From positions 930,001-994,000 of the forward strand of contig BOPV01000001.1 in NCBI GenBank assembly GCA_018332375.1: a stretch of 64,000 nt of DNA. The letters run 5' to 3'. Below are positions 27,543 to 38,338 of the stretch, in pieces (position 1 is the stretch's first letter; every line of letters starts with the position of its first letter). The position numbers and the translations under genes are program-made. Source of the stretch: Roseiterribacter gracilis. GTDB taxonomy: Bacteria; Pseudomonadota; Alphaproteobacteria; BOG-932; Roseiterribacteraceae. Below the pieces are notes generated by a model, which had not been told where the DNA came from, did not search any database, and saw nothing but the letters and a program-made list of their open reading frames with translations.

Positions 27543-28567
27543 ACTTCCCCGTCATTGAACCGTTCGATGCTGCGCTGACCGCGTCGTTGCGCGCCCGTGT
27601 CGACGGCTTGGCCAAGCCGCCGGGTGCCTTGGGGCGTCTCGAAGATCTCGCGGTGCGTCTGGGCGCAATCCAGAACCGGATCGACCCACGGATCCGCCGC
27701 GTGCGGGCTTGCGTCGTTGCCGGCGATCACGGCCTCAACGCGCAAGGCGTATCCGCCTATCCGTCTGCGGTGACGCAAGCGATGGTCGCGACGATGCTGG
27801 CCGGCCGCGCCAGCGTGAATGCGTTGGCCCGCGCCTGCGACGTCGAAGTCTGCATCGTCGATGCCGGCGTCGATGCCGACTTGGCCCCGCACCCACGGCT
27901 GCGCAACGAAAAGATCCGGCGCGGCACGCGCGACGCGACGATCGAAGCCGCACTGACCGACGACGAAGTTGCGCGTGCCTTGGCAGCAGGCATCAAGCTG
28001 GCCGGCGAAGAGAGCGACATCGACGCGCTGATGCTGGGCGAGATGGGGATCGGCAACAGCGCCACCGCCGCATTGCTGTTGCATCGTCTGGCGCCGGCAG
28101 CGTTGAACGACTGTATCGGCGCCGGCGCTGGCCATGATGCAGCCGGCATGGCGCGCAAGATCGCGGCGCTGGAACGTGCGGCCGCGCGCAGCAACGTCAC
28201 CGCACCGCTCGACGTGCTGCGCGAATTCGGCGGGCTCGAAATCATTCTGCTGGCGGGCATCGTACTTGGCGGTGCAGCTTCGCGGCGCGTCATTCTGGTC
28301 GACGGGTTCATCGCGTCGGTTGCAGCCTTGGCCGCGATCCGCCTGGTGCCGGCAGCGCGCGAATATTGCATCTTCGCCCATGCCTCGGCCGAGCGCGGCC
28401 ATCGCATTCTGCTTGACGTATTGCAGACGCAACCGCTGCTCGATCTTGGCCTGCGTCTCGGCGAAGGCACCGGCGCGGTGCTGGCGGCGCCGTTGTTGCG
28501 CGCGGCGGTCAATCTGTTCAGCGACGTCGCGACGCTCGACGACGTCTTGTCGGGCCGCCTGGGATGA
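27539..28567 (+). CDS. cobT: nicotinate-nucleotide:dimethylbenzimidazole phosphoribosyltransferase
   Basis: Makes alpha-ribazole 5'-phosphate from the lower-ligand base and nicotinate mononucleotide. 342 residues. The N-terminal 'DGLAKPPGALGRLEDLA' is the family signature, 'AGDHGLNAQGVSAYP' binds phosphate, and the catalytic Glu is E309 in 'LRLGEGTGA'. The product still needs its phosphate removed at some stage, which bears on the phosphatase two genes on. ATGA overlaps on both sides. Confidence 0.96.
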   Translation: MNFPVIEPFDAALTASLRARVDGLAKPPGALGRLEDLAVRLGAIQNRIDPRIRRVRACVVAGDHGLNAQGVSAYPSAVTQAMVATMLAGRASVNALARACDVEVCIVDAGVDADLAPHPRLRNEKIRRGTRDATIEAALTDDEVARALAAGIKLAGEESDIDALMLGEMGIGNSATAALLLHRLAPAALNDCIGAGAGHDAAGMARKIAALERAAARSNVTAPLDVLREFGGLEIILLAGIVLGGAASRRVILVDGFIASVAALAAIRLVPAAREYCIFAHASAERGHRILLDVLQTQPLLDLGLRLGEGTGAVLAAPLLRAAVNLFSDVATLDDVLSGRLG

Positions 28568-29304
28568 ACCAGCTGCACTGCGCGCTGCAATTCCTGACCA
28601 GGCTGCCGCTGCCGCCGTTGCGCGACTTCCAGCCCGACGCAATTTCGCGCGCAGCCAAGTATTTTCCGTTGGTCGGGCATCTGGTCGGCGCGGTGTCGGC
28701 TTCGGTGTTGTTGCTGGCGGCGCAGATCTGGAGCGGTGCTGTGCCGGCCTTGCTGGCGATTGGGGTCGGCATGCTGCTGACCGGTGCGCTGCATGAAGAC
28801 GGGCTTGCCGACACGGCCGACGGTTTCGGTGGCGGACGCACGCGCGAACAGCGCCTCGCGATCATGAAAGACAGCCGCATCGGCACCTACGGCATGCTGG
28901 CGCTGGGGCTGGGCATCGCGCTGCGCGTTGCTGCATTGGCCACGATGCCGCCTTCGCTTGCGGCGCTGAGCTTGGTCGTCGCGCATGGCGCCGGTCGCGC
29001 GATCGCGGTGTTGGCGATGGCGACGACGGAATATGCCGGTGCGATCGACGCTGCGAAGATCGCGCCCAGCAATGTGCGCATCGGCGAAGCGTCGTTTGCG
29101 CTCGCCTGGGGTTTGTTGCCGCTGCTGCTTCTGTCCTGGCCGGCACCCATCTTTGCGCTGCTGTTGATTGCAAGCGCGTGCGGCTTGTTGCTGTGGCGTG
29201 CACAGCGCGCGATCGGCGGCACGACCGGCGACGTTCTGGGTGCGGTCGAACAGCTCGCGGAAATCGCCGTGCTGCTGGCCGGCGCCAGTCTCGTCGTCGC
29301 ATGA
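28564..29304 (+). CDS. cobS: adenosylcobinamide-GDP ribazoletransferase (cobalamin synthase)
   Basis: Integral membrane enzyme that joins AdoCbi-GDP with alpha-ribazole or its phosphate. 246 residues with about six hydrophobic segments. The metal-binding region 'HEDGLADTADGFGGG' lies near 77-91, followed by 'IMKDSRIGTYG', both diagnostic. ATGA overlaps with cobT and the phosphatase gene show tight coupling. Confidence 0.95.
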   Translation: MNQLHCALQFLTRLPLPPLRDFQPDAISRAAKYFPLVGHLVGAVSASVLLLAAQIWSGAVPALLAIGVGMLLTGALHEDGLADTADGFGGGRTREQRLAIMKDSRIGTYGMLALGLGIALRVAALATMPPSLAALSLVVAHGAGRAIAVLAMATTEYAGAIDAAKIAPSNVRIGEASFALAWGLLPLLLLSWPAPIFALLLIASACGLLLWRAQRAIGGTTGDVLGAVEQLAEIAVLLAGASLVVA

Positions 29305-29816
29305 CCCTGTTGGTCGGCCCATTGGATTCGGTGCGCGCGCTGTGCGTGGCGCGCCAGCCAGCGCGCGTCGTGACCATCCTGTCGCCGACGCAGACCGCGC
29401 CGGTCCTGCCCGTAAAGGTGCCGCATCTGGTGCTGGGCTTTCACGACATCGACGCGACCCGCAGCGGCCTGGTCGCGCCCGATGCGAACTCGCTGCACCG
29501 CCTGCTCGACTTCGCTGCGGCCTGGACCGAACCGGCACCGATGCTGGTCCATTGCTGGATGGGGATCAGCCGGTCGACGGCGGCATCCTTTATTCTGGCC
29601 TGCGCCGCCGATCCGAACCGGTCCGAAGCCGAGATCGCACTGGCACTGCGCGCGGCCTCGCCGACCGCAACGCCGAATCAACGGCTGATTGCGCTGGCCG
29701 ACGAGGTGCTGGCCAGAAGCGGTCGGATGATTGCGGCGATCGCCTCGATCGGCCGGGGTGCCACGGCGGCTTGCGGCGCGCCATTCGAGTTCCGCGTCCG
29801 CCCCAGCCAAACTTAA
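29301..29816 (+). CDS. dual-specificity-type phosphatase at end of cobalamin operon
   Basis: A 171-residue protein with a cysteine-phosphatase loop HCWMGISRS (C85, R91), the HCx5R(S/T) signature of tyrosine and dual-specificity phosphatases. An Asp in 'GFHDIDA' near 54 may be the general acid. The ATG at 29301 overlaps the cobS stop by four bases; the longer upstream frame is shadow. No histidine-phosphatase-type CobC (alpha-ribazole phosphatase) is present in the window, so this gene could do that step, or it may be a protein phosphatase unrelated to B12. The sequence alone cannot decide. Confidence 0.85.
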   Translation: MTLLVGPLDSVRALCVARQPARVVTILSPTQTAPVLPVKVPHLVLGFHDIDATRSGLVAPDANSLHRLLDFAAAWTEPAPMLVHCWMGISRSTAASFILACAADPNRSEAEIALALRAASPTATPNQRLIALADEVLARSGRMIAAIASIGRGATAACGAPFEFRVRPSQT

Positions 29817-29963
29817 GTCGCTCGCTGGCGCGATCCGGGCCTACGGCTCGCTTGTAGGCTTTCCGCAAGCCGGGACATACTCGTCCGCCATTTGAACGGG
29901 GCTGGGACGAAACCGACCCCCCAAGGTCATCAACAGCCAGGCCTCAATAGGGAGAGATCATTC

Positions 29964-30986
29964 ATGAAGCGACTCGTTACAGCCGCTGCCGCCGTCGCGT
30001 TGACGGTTGGCATCGCAGGCGCCGCCCAAGCAGGCGGCACCTTCGACGCAGTGAAGGCGCGCGGCCAGTTGGTCTGCGGCGTCCATACCGGCCTCGCCGG
30101 CTTCTCGGCGCCGGATGACAAGGGCGTGTGGGCTGGCATCGACGTCGACATCTGCCGCGCCGTTGCGGTTTCGATGTTCGGCGATGCGCAGAAGGTTAAA
30201 TTCGTCCCGCTCACAACCTCGAACCGCTTCACCGCGCTGCAGTCGGGCGAAATCGACATGCTGGCGCGCAACACGACGGTCACGCTGACCCGCGACACGA
30301 CCAACGGCATGAACTTCGCGCCGGTCAATTTCTATGACGGCCAGGGCTTCATCGTTGCCAAGAAGCTCAACGTGAAGAGCGCCAAGGAACTGAAGGGCGC
30401 CACCGTCTGCGTGCAGTCGGGTACGACGACCGAACAGAACCTCGCCGACTACTTCCGTTCGAACAAAATGGACTTCAAGCCGGTCACGTTCGAAAAGCAG
30501 GACGAAGCCGTCGCTGCGTTCACCGGCGGTCGTTGCGACGTGTACACGTCGGACAAGTCGCAGCTCGGCGCTATCCGCGCGAGCCAGGTGAAGGTACCGG
30601 AAGACTACGTCATCCTGCCCGAAACCATCTCGAAAGAGCCGTTCGCCGCTGCCGTGCGTCACGGTGACGATCAGTGGTTCGACCTCGTGAAATGGTCGGT
30701 CTACGCGATGATCGAAGCCGAAGAGTCGGGCGTCACCTCGAAGAACGTCGACGAAATGGTGAAGTCGACCGATCCGAACCTGCAGCGTCTGTTGGGCGTC
30801 AATGGCGGCATGGGCAAGGCGCTCGGTGTCGATGACAAGTTCGCCTACAACATCATCAAACAGGTTGGGAATTACGGCGAAAGCTTCGACCGCAATCTCG
30901 GCGCGGGTTCGAAAGTCAAACTCGAACGCGGCCTGAACAATCTCTGGAAGAACGGCGGACTGCAGTACGCCATTCCGTTCCGCTAA
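29964..30986 (+). CDS. aapJ: general L-amino-acid ABC transporter binding protein, copy 1
   Basis: Periplasmic solute-binding protein of the AapJ/BztA type, 340 residues. ATG 29964 follows GGGAGAGA and opens a signal peptide ending AQAGG. Motifs 'GVHTGLAGFSAPDDKGVWAG', 'DVDICRAVA' and 'EPFAAAVRHGDDQW' are typical of AapJ. It is the first of three tandem paralogues. A strong terminator-like hairpin (31011-31039) follows it, which would keep most transcripts short and make this binding protein the most abundant product. The 147 bases upstream hold no gene. Confidence 0.93.
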   Translation: MKRLVTAAAAVALTVGIAGAAQAGGTFDAVKARGQLVCGVHTGLAGFSAPDDKGVWAGIDVDICRAVAVSMFGDAQKVKFVPLTTSNRFTALQSGEIDMLARNTTVTLTRDTTNGMNFAPVNFYDGQGFIVAKKLNVKSAKELKGATVCVQSGTTTEQNLADYFRSNKMDFKPVTFEKQDEAVAAFTGGRCDVYTSDKSQLGAIRASQVKVPEDYVILPETISKEPFAAAVRHGDDQWFDLVKWSVYAMIEAEESGVTSKNVDEMVKSTDPNLQRLLGVNGGMGKALGVDDKFAYNIIKQVGNYGESFDRNLGAGSKVKLERGLNNLWKNGGLQYAIPFR

Positions 30987-31010
30987 TCGGTTTTCAGTAA
31001 CCAACAGGAA

Positions 31011-31039
31011 GGGCGTCGCGAACCAGCGACGCCCTTTTT
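31011..31039 (+). terminator. intrinsic terminator or attenuator between aapJ copies 1 and 2
   Basis: GGGCGTCGC (31011-31019), 6-base loop, GCGACGCCC (31026-31034), then five T (31035-31039). It is the best intrinsic terminator in the window and lies 25 bases past the first aapJ and 50 before the second. Confidence 0.85.
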
Positions 31040-31088
31040 GCATCTAGGCTTGGGTGTACGTCCAATAACCACGAACAAGAGGTTCCGG

Positions 31089-32111
31089 ATGAAACGCTTC
31101 GTACTTGCTGCGTCCCTCGTCTTCGCGGCCGGCACGGCACAGGCCGGCGCCACGTTCGACACGGTCAAAGCACGCGGCCTGTTGGTCTGCGGCGTTCATA
31201 CCGGCCTGCCCGGCTTCGGTGCGCCGGATGAAAAAGGCGTTTGGGCGGGCGTCGACGTTGATATCTGTCGCGCCGTTGCGGCCGCGATGTTCGGCGACGC
31301 GACCAAGGTCAAATACGTCCCGCTGACCAGCACCAATCGCTTCACCTCGCTGCAATCGGGCGAAGTCGACTTGCTGTCGCGCAACACCACCGAAACGCTG
31401 ACGCGCGATACGACCGGCGTGATGAATTTCGGGCCGGTCAATTTCTACGACGGCCAGGGATTTCTCGTCGCCAAAAAGCTCAACATCAAAAGCGCGCTTG
31501 AGCTCAAAGGCGCCACCATCTGCACGCTGACCGGCACGACGACCGAGCAGAATCTCGCCGATTATTTCCGCGCCAACAAAATGGACTACAAGCCGGTCAC
31601 GTTCGAAAAACAGGACGAGGCCAGCGCTGCGTTCGCGGGCGGCCGCTGCGACGCAATCACGTCGGACAAGTCGCAGCTCGGCGCCATTCGCGGCGCGCAG
31701 CTGCAGAACCCGGCCGACTATGTGATCCTGCCCGAGACGATTTCCAAAGAGCCGTTCGCGACTGCCGTGCGTCACGGTGACGATCAATGGTTCGACCTGG
31801 TGAAATGGTCGGTCTACGCGATGATCGAAGCCGAAGAGTCGGGCGTCACCTCCAAGAATGTCGACGAGATGGTGAAGTCGACCGATCCGAACGTGCAGCG
31901 CCTGCTTGGCGTATCTGTTGGCGCGGGGGGCGGCATGGGCAAGGCGCTCGGTGTCGATGACAAGTTCGCCTACAACATCATCAAACAGGTTGGGAATTAC
32001 GGCGAGAGTTTCGACCGCAATCTTGGCCCTACCTCGAAGATCAATATCGAACGCGGCCTGAACAATCTGTGGAAGAATGGCGGGCTGCAATACGCCATCC
32101 CGTTCCGCTGA
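31089..32111 (+). CDS. aapJ: general L-amino-acid ABC transporter binding protein, copy 2
   Basis: A 340-residue paralogue of the preceding protein, very similar throughout. ATG 31089 follows AAGAGGTT and opens a signal peptide ending AQAGA. A short insertion, 'SVGAGGG' in place of 'NGG', lies before 'MGKALGVDDKFAYN'. The C-terminal 40 residues are almost unchanged from copy 1. The start lies beyond the terminator, so it needs read-through or its own promoter in 31040-31088. One-base TGATG overlap with copy 3. Confidence 0.92.
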   Translation: MKRFVLAASLVFAAGTAQAGATFDTVKARGLLVCGVHTGLPGFGAPDEKGVWAGVDVDICRAVAAAMFGDATKVKYVPLTSTNRFTSLQSGEVDLLSRNTTETLTRDTTGVMNFGPVNFYDGQGFLVAKKLNIKSALELKGATICTLTGTTTEQNLADYFRANKMDYKPVTFEKQDEASAAFAGGRCDAITSDKSQLGAIRGAQLQNPADYVILPETISKEPFATAVRHGDDQWFDLVKWSVYAMIEAEESGVTSKNVDEMVKSTDPNVQRLLGVSVGAGGGMGKALGVDDKFAYNIIKQVGNYGESFDRNLGPTSKINIERGLNNLWKNGGLQYAIPFR

Positions 32112-33127
32112 TGCTGCAACGCTTGTTCCTGGCGGCGACGTTCATTGTCGCCGCCATCGGCAACGCGCATGCCGGTATGACGTTCGATGCCGTCAAGGCA
32201 CGCGGCATGCTCGTTTGCGGCGTCCATACCGGCCTGCCCGGCTTTGGTGCACCGAATGAGAAAGGCGTGTGGTCTGGAATCGACGTCGATCTCTGCCGCG
32301 CGGTTGCGGCCGCGATGTTCGGCGATGCGACCAAAGTGAAATACGTCGCGCTGACCAACAGCAATCGCTTCACGTCGCTGCAGTCGGGCGATATCGATCT
32401 GCTGGCACGCAGCACGACCGCGACGTTGGCCCGCGACACGACCAACGGCATCAATTTCGCGCCGGTCAATTTCTATGACGGGCAAGGGTTTCTGGTCGCG
32501 ACGAAACGCAACGTCAAAAGCCTGCCCGATTTGCGCGGCGCAACCGTCTGCACCCTGTCGGGCAGTACGTCGGAACAGAATCTCGCCGACTATAACCGCA
32601 TCCACAAAATGAGCTTCCAGGCGATCGCGTTCGAAAAGATCGACGAGGTCGTCAGCGCCTACAACACCGGCCGCTGCGACGTGCTGACCACCGACAAGTC
32701 GCAGCTCGGCTCGTTGCGCGCCACGCAGATGACGACTCCCGACGACCATGTGATTCTGCCCGAGACGATTTCGAAAGAGCCGTTTGCGGCTGCGGTGCGC
32801 CATGGCGACGACCAGTGGCTCGACCTTGTGAAATGGTCGCTCTACGCGATGATCGAAGCCGAGGAAGCGGGCGTCACCTCGAAGAACGTGGCCGAGAAGG
32901 CGAAATCGGCCGACCCAAATCTGCAGCGGCTGCTGGGCGTCAATGGAAACATGGGCAAGGCGCTGGGGGTCGACGACAAGTTCGCGTACCGGATTGTCGA
33001 ACAAGTCGGCAATTACGGGGAGAGTTTTGACCGCAATCTTGGGCCCGCCTCCCGAATCAATCTCGAACGCGGCCTGAACCACCTGTGGACAAATGGTGGC
33101 CTGCACTACGCCGCCCCATTCCGCTAA
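32111..33127 (+). CDS. aapJ: general L-amino-acid ABC transporter binding protein, copy 3
   Basis: A 338-residue third paralogue, the most diverged of the set (for example 'LADYNRIHKMSFQAI' where the others have 'LADYFR-NKMD-KPV', and 'HYAAPFR' at the end). The signal peptide ends NAHAG. Ligand specificity may differ from the other two; the changes cannot be mapped to the pocket by eye. The ATG overlaps the copy 2 stop, and the frame before it is shadow. A 69-base gap separates it from aapQ. Confidence 0.92.
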   Translation: MLQRLFLAATFIVAAIGNAHAGMTFDAVKARGMLVCGVHTGLPGFGAPNEKGVWSGIDVDLCRAVAAAMFGDATKVKYVALTNSNRFTSLQSGDIDLLARSTTATLARDTTNGINFAPVNFYDGQGFLVATKRNVKSLPDLRGATVCTLSGSTSEQNLADYNRIHKMSFQAIAFEKIDEVVSAYNTGRCDVLTTDKSQLGSLRATQMTTPDDHVILPETISKEPFAAAVRHGDDQWLDLVKWSLYAMIEAEEAGVTSKNVAEKAKSADPNLQRLLGVNGNMGKALGVDDKFAYRIVEQVGNYGESFDRNLGPASRINLERGLNHLWTNGGLHYAAPFR

Positions 33128-33196
33128 CCAAAAGCTTCGCGCCCAAGGATTCCCTGTTTTAGACTGCGCCGGAAACGACGAGTTGAGGCAGGATCG

Positions 33197-34384
33197 ATGA
33201 CCCTCCGCGCGACGGACCGCCCAAGCGGCGTGCCCTGGTACAACGACGAGAAGACGCGCGGCGTGCTGTACCAGGTGGTGCTGCTGGCCGTGGTTCTGTT
33301 CGTCGGCTGGTGGCTGGTCAGCAACACGCTCCGCAATCTGGAGCAGCGGCAGATCTCGACCGGCTTCGGATTCTTGTGGCGCGAAGCTGGCTTTGCGATC
33401 GCCGAACAGCGCATCCGCTTCGAACCGACCGACTCCTATGCGCGCGCGCTGATCGTTGGCCTGCTCAATACGCTGGAAGTTTCAGCAATCGGCATCGTGC
33501 TTGCGACATTGCTGGGCACTGTCGTCGGCGTCGCGCGCCTGTCGACCAACTGGCTGATCGCGCGCCTCGCGACGGTCTATGTCGAAGTCGTCCGCAACAT
33601 CCCGCTGCTGCTGCAGCTGTTCTTTTGGTACGCCTTCATCACCCAGTCGCTGCCGGGCGTGCGCGAAGCGCTGCATCCCCTGCCCGGCGTCTTCCTGTCC
33701 AATCGCGGCCTGGCTGTGCCGGTGCCGGAATTCAATGAAGGCCAGGCCTGGGCGCTGGTCGGCGGCGCGATCGGCATTGCCGCATCGATCTTTCTCGCGC
33801 GCTGGGCACGAAAACGACAAGACGCAACCGGGCAACCATTCCCGACGATCTTTGCCGCGCTTGGTTTGATCATCGTCTTTTCGTTTATCGGCTGGCTTAT
33901 CGGTGGCGCGCATTCGGCGCTGTCGATCCCGGAAAAATCCGGCTTCGGTTTCAGCGGCGGCGCTGAACTCAGCCCTGAATTCGCCGCCCTCCTGATCGGT
34001 CTCACCGTCTATACCGCCGCCTTCATCGCTGAAATCGTGCGCGGCGGTGTGTTGGCCGTCGCGTACGGCCAGACCGAAGCCGCAATGGCGCTGGGTCTCA
34101 AATCGGGCCTGGTGATGCGCTTGATCCTGCTGCCGCAGGCGTTGCGCGTGATCGTGCCGCCGATGACGAGCCAGTATCTGAACCTGTTCAAGAACTCGAC
34201 GTTGGCGATCGCAATCGGCTTCCGTGATTTCGTGTCGGTCGACGACACGGTGATGAACCAGACCGGTCAGGCGATCGAATGCGTCGCGCTGATCATGGCG
34301 GTCTATCTGACGGTGAGCCTGCTGATCTCGTCCTTCATGAACTGGTACAACAACAAAGTAGCGCTTCGCGGGAGCACGCGATGA
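33197..34384 (+). CDS. aapQ: general L-amino-acid ABC transporter permease
   Basis: Inner-membrane permease of the HisM/GlnP family, 395 residues with about eight hydrophobic segments. 'GLLNTLEVSAIGIVLATLLG' opens the binding-protein-dependent transport domain, and the coupling region 'EAAMALGLKSGLVMRLILLPQALRVIVPP' (shortened: EAAMALGLKSGLVMRLI) contacts the ATPase. The long N-terminal part and the extra segment between residues 150 and 270 are normal for AapQ. Pairs with AapM. ATGA overlap with aapM. Confidence 0.94.
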   Translation: MTLRATDRPSGVPWYNDEKTRGVLYQVVLLAVVLFVGWWLVSNTLRNLEQRQISTGFGFLWREAGFAIAEQRIRFEPTDSYARALIVGLLNTLEVSAIGIVLATLLGTVVGVARLSTNWLIARLATVYVEVVRNIPLLLQLFFWYAFITQSLPGVREALHPLPGVFLSNRGLAVPVPEFNEGQAWALVGGAIGIAASIFLARWARKRQDATGQPFPTIFAALGLIIVFSFIGWLIGGAHSALSIPEKSGFGFSGGAELSPEFAALLIGLTVYTAAFIAEIVRGGVLAVAYGQTEAAMALGLKSGLVMRLILLPQALRVIVPPMTSQYLNLFKNSTLAIAIGFRDFVSVDDTVMNQTGQAIECVALIMAVYLTVSLLISSFMNWYNNKVALRGSTR

Positions 34385-35484
34385 GCGCGATGGACCACAC
34401 CGAAGAACCCGTCGTGCTGGCACCACCCGGCTTGCAGATCGGCCCTGTCGCTTGGTGCCGGAAGAATCTGTTCAGCTCGATCCCGAACACGCTGCTGACG
34501 CTGCTGGCGCTGTTCCTGCTGTGGAAACTGATCCCGCCGCTGCTCGACTGGTTGCTGTTCAGCGCCGTGTTCAGCGGCAGCTCTCCGGACGCATGCAAAG
34601 ACGCGGTCGGCGCATGCTGGACGCTGATCGGCGTCAAGCATCGCTTCATGCTGTTCGGCTTCTACACCTACGACGAACAGTGGCGCCCGCTGATCGCGAC
34701 CGTGATCCTGCTGTGCCTGATCTGCGGCTCGGGCTATCCGAAATTCTGGGGCAAGAAGCTCGGCGTCGCGTGGCTGATCGGTCTGCCGCTGTTCGGCTGG
34801 TTGATGTGGGGCGGGTTTTGGGGCCTGCCATTGGTCGAGACCGACAAATGGGGCGGCCTGCCGCTCACCGTCGTGCTGGCTGCGGTCGGCATCGTCGTGT
34901 CCTTCCCGCTCGGCGTTTTGCTGGCGCTGGGGCGGCGTTCGGCGCTGCCCGCCATTCGCACCGTGTCGACCGCCTATATCGAACTGATCCGCGGCGTGCC
35001 GTTGATCAGCGTGCTGTTCATGGCGTCGGTGATGTTCCCGCTGTTTCTTCCTGAAGGCGTGACCATCAACAAGCTGCTGCGCGCGCAAGTCGGCATCATT
35101 CTGTTCACTGCCGCCTACCAAGCTGAAACGGTGCGCGGTGGTTTGCAGGCGCTGCCGAAAGGCCAATACGAAGCCGGCAATGCGCTGGGCCTGTCCTATT
35201 GGCAAAGCACCTTGCTGATCGTGCTGCCGCAATCGTTGAAGCTGGTGATCCCGTCCTTGGTGAACCAGTTCATCTCGACCTTCAAAGACACCAGCCTGGT
35301 GTTGATCATCGGTCTCTACGACTTCCTGACGACGACACGCACCGCAGTCGCGGACCCGGCTTGGCAGCCTTTCTATGTCGAGTCCTACGCCTTCGCGGCG
35401 ATCGTCTATTTCGGCTTCTGCTTCTCGATGTCCCGCTATAGCCAATTCCTTGAGCGCCGCCTGGGCGCGCAAGGCCGTCGCTAA
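34381..35484 (+). CDS. aapM: general L-amino-acid ABC transporter permease
   Basis: Second permease of the Aap system, 367 residues. ATG 34381 makes an ATGA overlap with aapQ; the longer frame upstream lies inside aapQ. '[21 protein letters not shown]' and the coupling region '[21 protein letters not shown]' (shortened: [15 protein letters not shown]) are typical. The N-terminal '[16 protein letters not shown]' matches AapM/BztC proteins. Eleven bases separate it from aapP. Confidence 0.94.
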   Translation: MSAMDHTEEPVVLAPPGLQIGPVAWCRKNLFSSIPNTLLTLLALFLLWKLIPPLLDWLLFSAVFSGSSPDACKDAVGACWTLIGVKHRFMLFGFYTYDEQWRPLIATVILLCLICGSGYPKFWGKKLGVAWLIGLPLFGWLMWGGFWGLPLVETDKWGGLPLTVVLAAVGIVVSFPLGVLLALGRRSALPAIRTVSTAYIELIRGVPLISVLFMASVMFPLFLPEGVTINKLLRAQVGIILFTAAYQAETVRGGLQALPKGQYEAGNALGLSYWQSTLLIVLPQSLKLVIPSLVNQFISTFKDTSLVLIIGLYDFLTTTRTAVADPAWQPFYVESYAFAAIVYFGFCFSMSRYSQFLERRLGAQGRR

Positions 35485-35495
35485 GGATACGCACA

Positions 35496-36260
35496 ATGAC
35501 CAATGCCGCCCTCGCCACCTCCAGCGAACCGATCATCTCGTTCGAGGACGTCAACAAGTGGTACGGCCAGTATCACGCGCTGCGGAACATCAATCTCGGC
35601 ATCGGCCACGGCGAGAAAGTCGTGCTGCTTGGACCTTCGGGTTCGGGCAAGTCGACCTTGATCCGCTGCGTCAACCGGCTCGAAGAACATCAGGCAGGCC
35701 GCATCATCGTCGACGGAACCGAATTGAAGGGTGACGTAAAAGCGATCGAACGCATCCGCCGCGACGTCGGCATGGTGTTCCAAAGCTTCAACCTGTTTCC
35801 GCATCTGACCATTCTCGACAACCTCACCCTGGCGCCGCGCTGGGTGAAGAAGATGCCGAAGAAAGAAGCCGAAGATCTGGCGATGATGTATCTGGAGCGC
35901 GTGCGCATTCCGGAACAGGCGCGCAAATATCCGGCGCAGCTTTCCGGCGGTCAGCAGCAACGCGTCGCGATTGCACGCAGCCTCTGCATGAAACCCAAGA
36001 TCATGCTGTTCGACGAACCAACCTCGGCGCTCGACCCGGAAATGGTCAAAGAAGTGCTCGACGTGATGATCGAGCTTGCGCATGAAGGCATGACGATGAT
36101 GTGCGTGACGCACGAAATGGCCTTCGCGCGCGCCGTCGCCGACCGCGCCATTTTCATGGCCGAAGGCAGCATCATCGAAATCGACACGCCAGACGAACTC
36201 TTCTCCAATCCCAAGAGCGAACGTACCAAACAGTTCCTGGGGCAAATCCTGGGACACTGA
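35496..36260 (+). CDS. aapP: general L-amino-acid ABC transporter ATP-binding protein
   Basis: ATPase of the Aap importer, 254 residues. Walker [10 protein letters not shown] at 46-54, Q-loop '[12 protein letters not shown]', signature LSGGQQQR near 149, Walker B and D-loop '[12 protein letters not shown]' near 170-181, switch His in 'THEMAFAR'. Of the GlnQ/HisP type. The M28 peptidase gene starts one base after its stop. Confidence 0.95.
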   Translation: MTNAALATSSEPIISFEDVNKWYGQYHALRNINLGIGHGEKVVLLGPSGSGKSTLIRCVNRLEEHQAGRIIVDGTELKGDVKAIERIRRDVGMVFQSFNLFPHLTILDNLTLAPRWVKKMPKKEAEDLAMMYLERVRIPEQARKYPAQLSGGQQQRVAIARSLCMKPKIMLFDEPTSALDPEMVKEVLDVMIELAHEGMTMMCVTHEMAFARAVADRAIFMAEGSIIEIDTPDELFSNPKSERTKQFLGQILGH

Positions 36261-36261
36261 G

Positions 36262-38139
<1,878 letters not shown>

Positions 38140-38146
38140 CGTTCGC

Positions 38147-38338
38147 TTACCGGGTGCGTTGTTCGGGTGCAGGCGGCGGCGGCACGCCGGCTTTGTCTTC
38201 GAGCACGCGTATACGATTTTCCAATCGCGTGATCTCGACAGCCCAACGTTTGTTGTAAGCCAGGAACGCCCCCGTAAATGCCACCGCCAGAATGAAGGCG
38301 ATGAAGAGGACGACGACGATCGGTCCGTTGCCGCGCAT
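38147..38338 (-). CDS. small membrane protein with coiled-coil segment
   Basis: A 63-residue protein: one membrane segment (about 6-27, VVVLFIAFILAVAFTGAFLAY), then a short heptad-like helix 'AVEITRLENRIRVLEDKAG' and a Pro-rich end (PPPPAPEQ). No family recognised. The start codon lies in the four-base loop of a perfect 10-bp inverted repeat (38325-38348), and no Shine-Dalgarno sequence is visible. Convergent with the M28 peptidase gene, 7 bases apart. Confidence 0.6.
   Translation of the reverse strand: MRGNGPIVVVLFIAFILAVAFTGAFLAYNKRWAVEITRLENRIRVLEDKAGVPPPPAPEQRTR

Noticed and set aside
29817..29963. Sigma-54 promoter before the first aapJ
   Set aside because: I looked for TGGCAC-N5-TTGC and found only TGGCGC without a matching -12 element.
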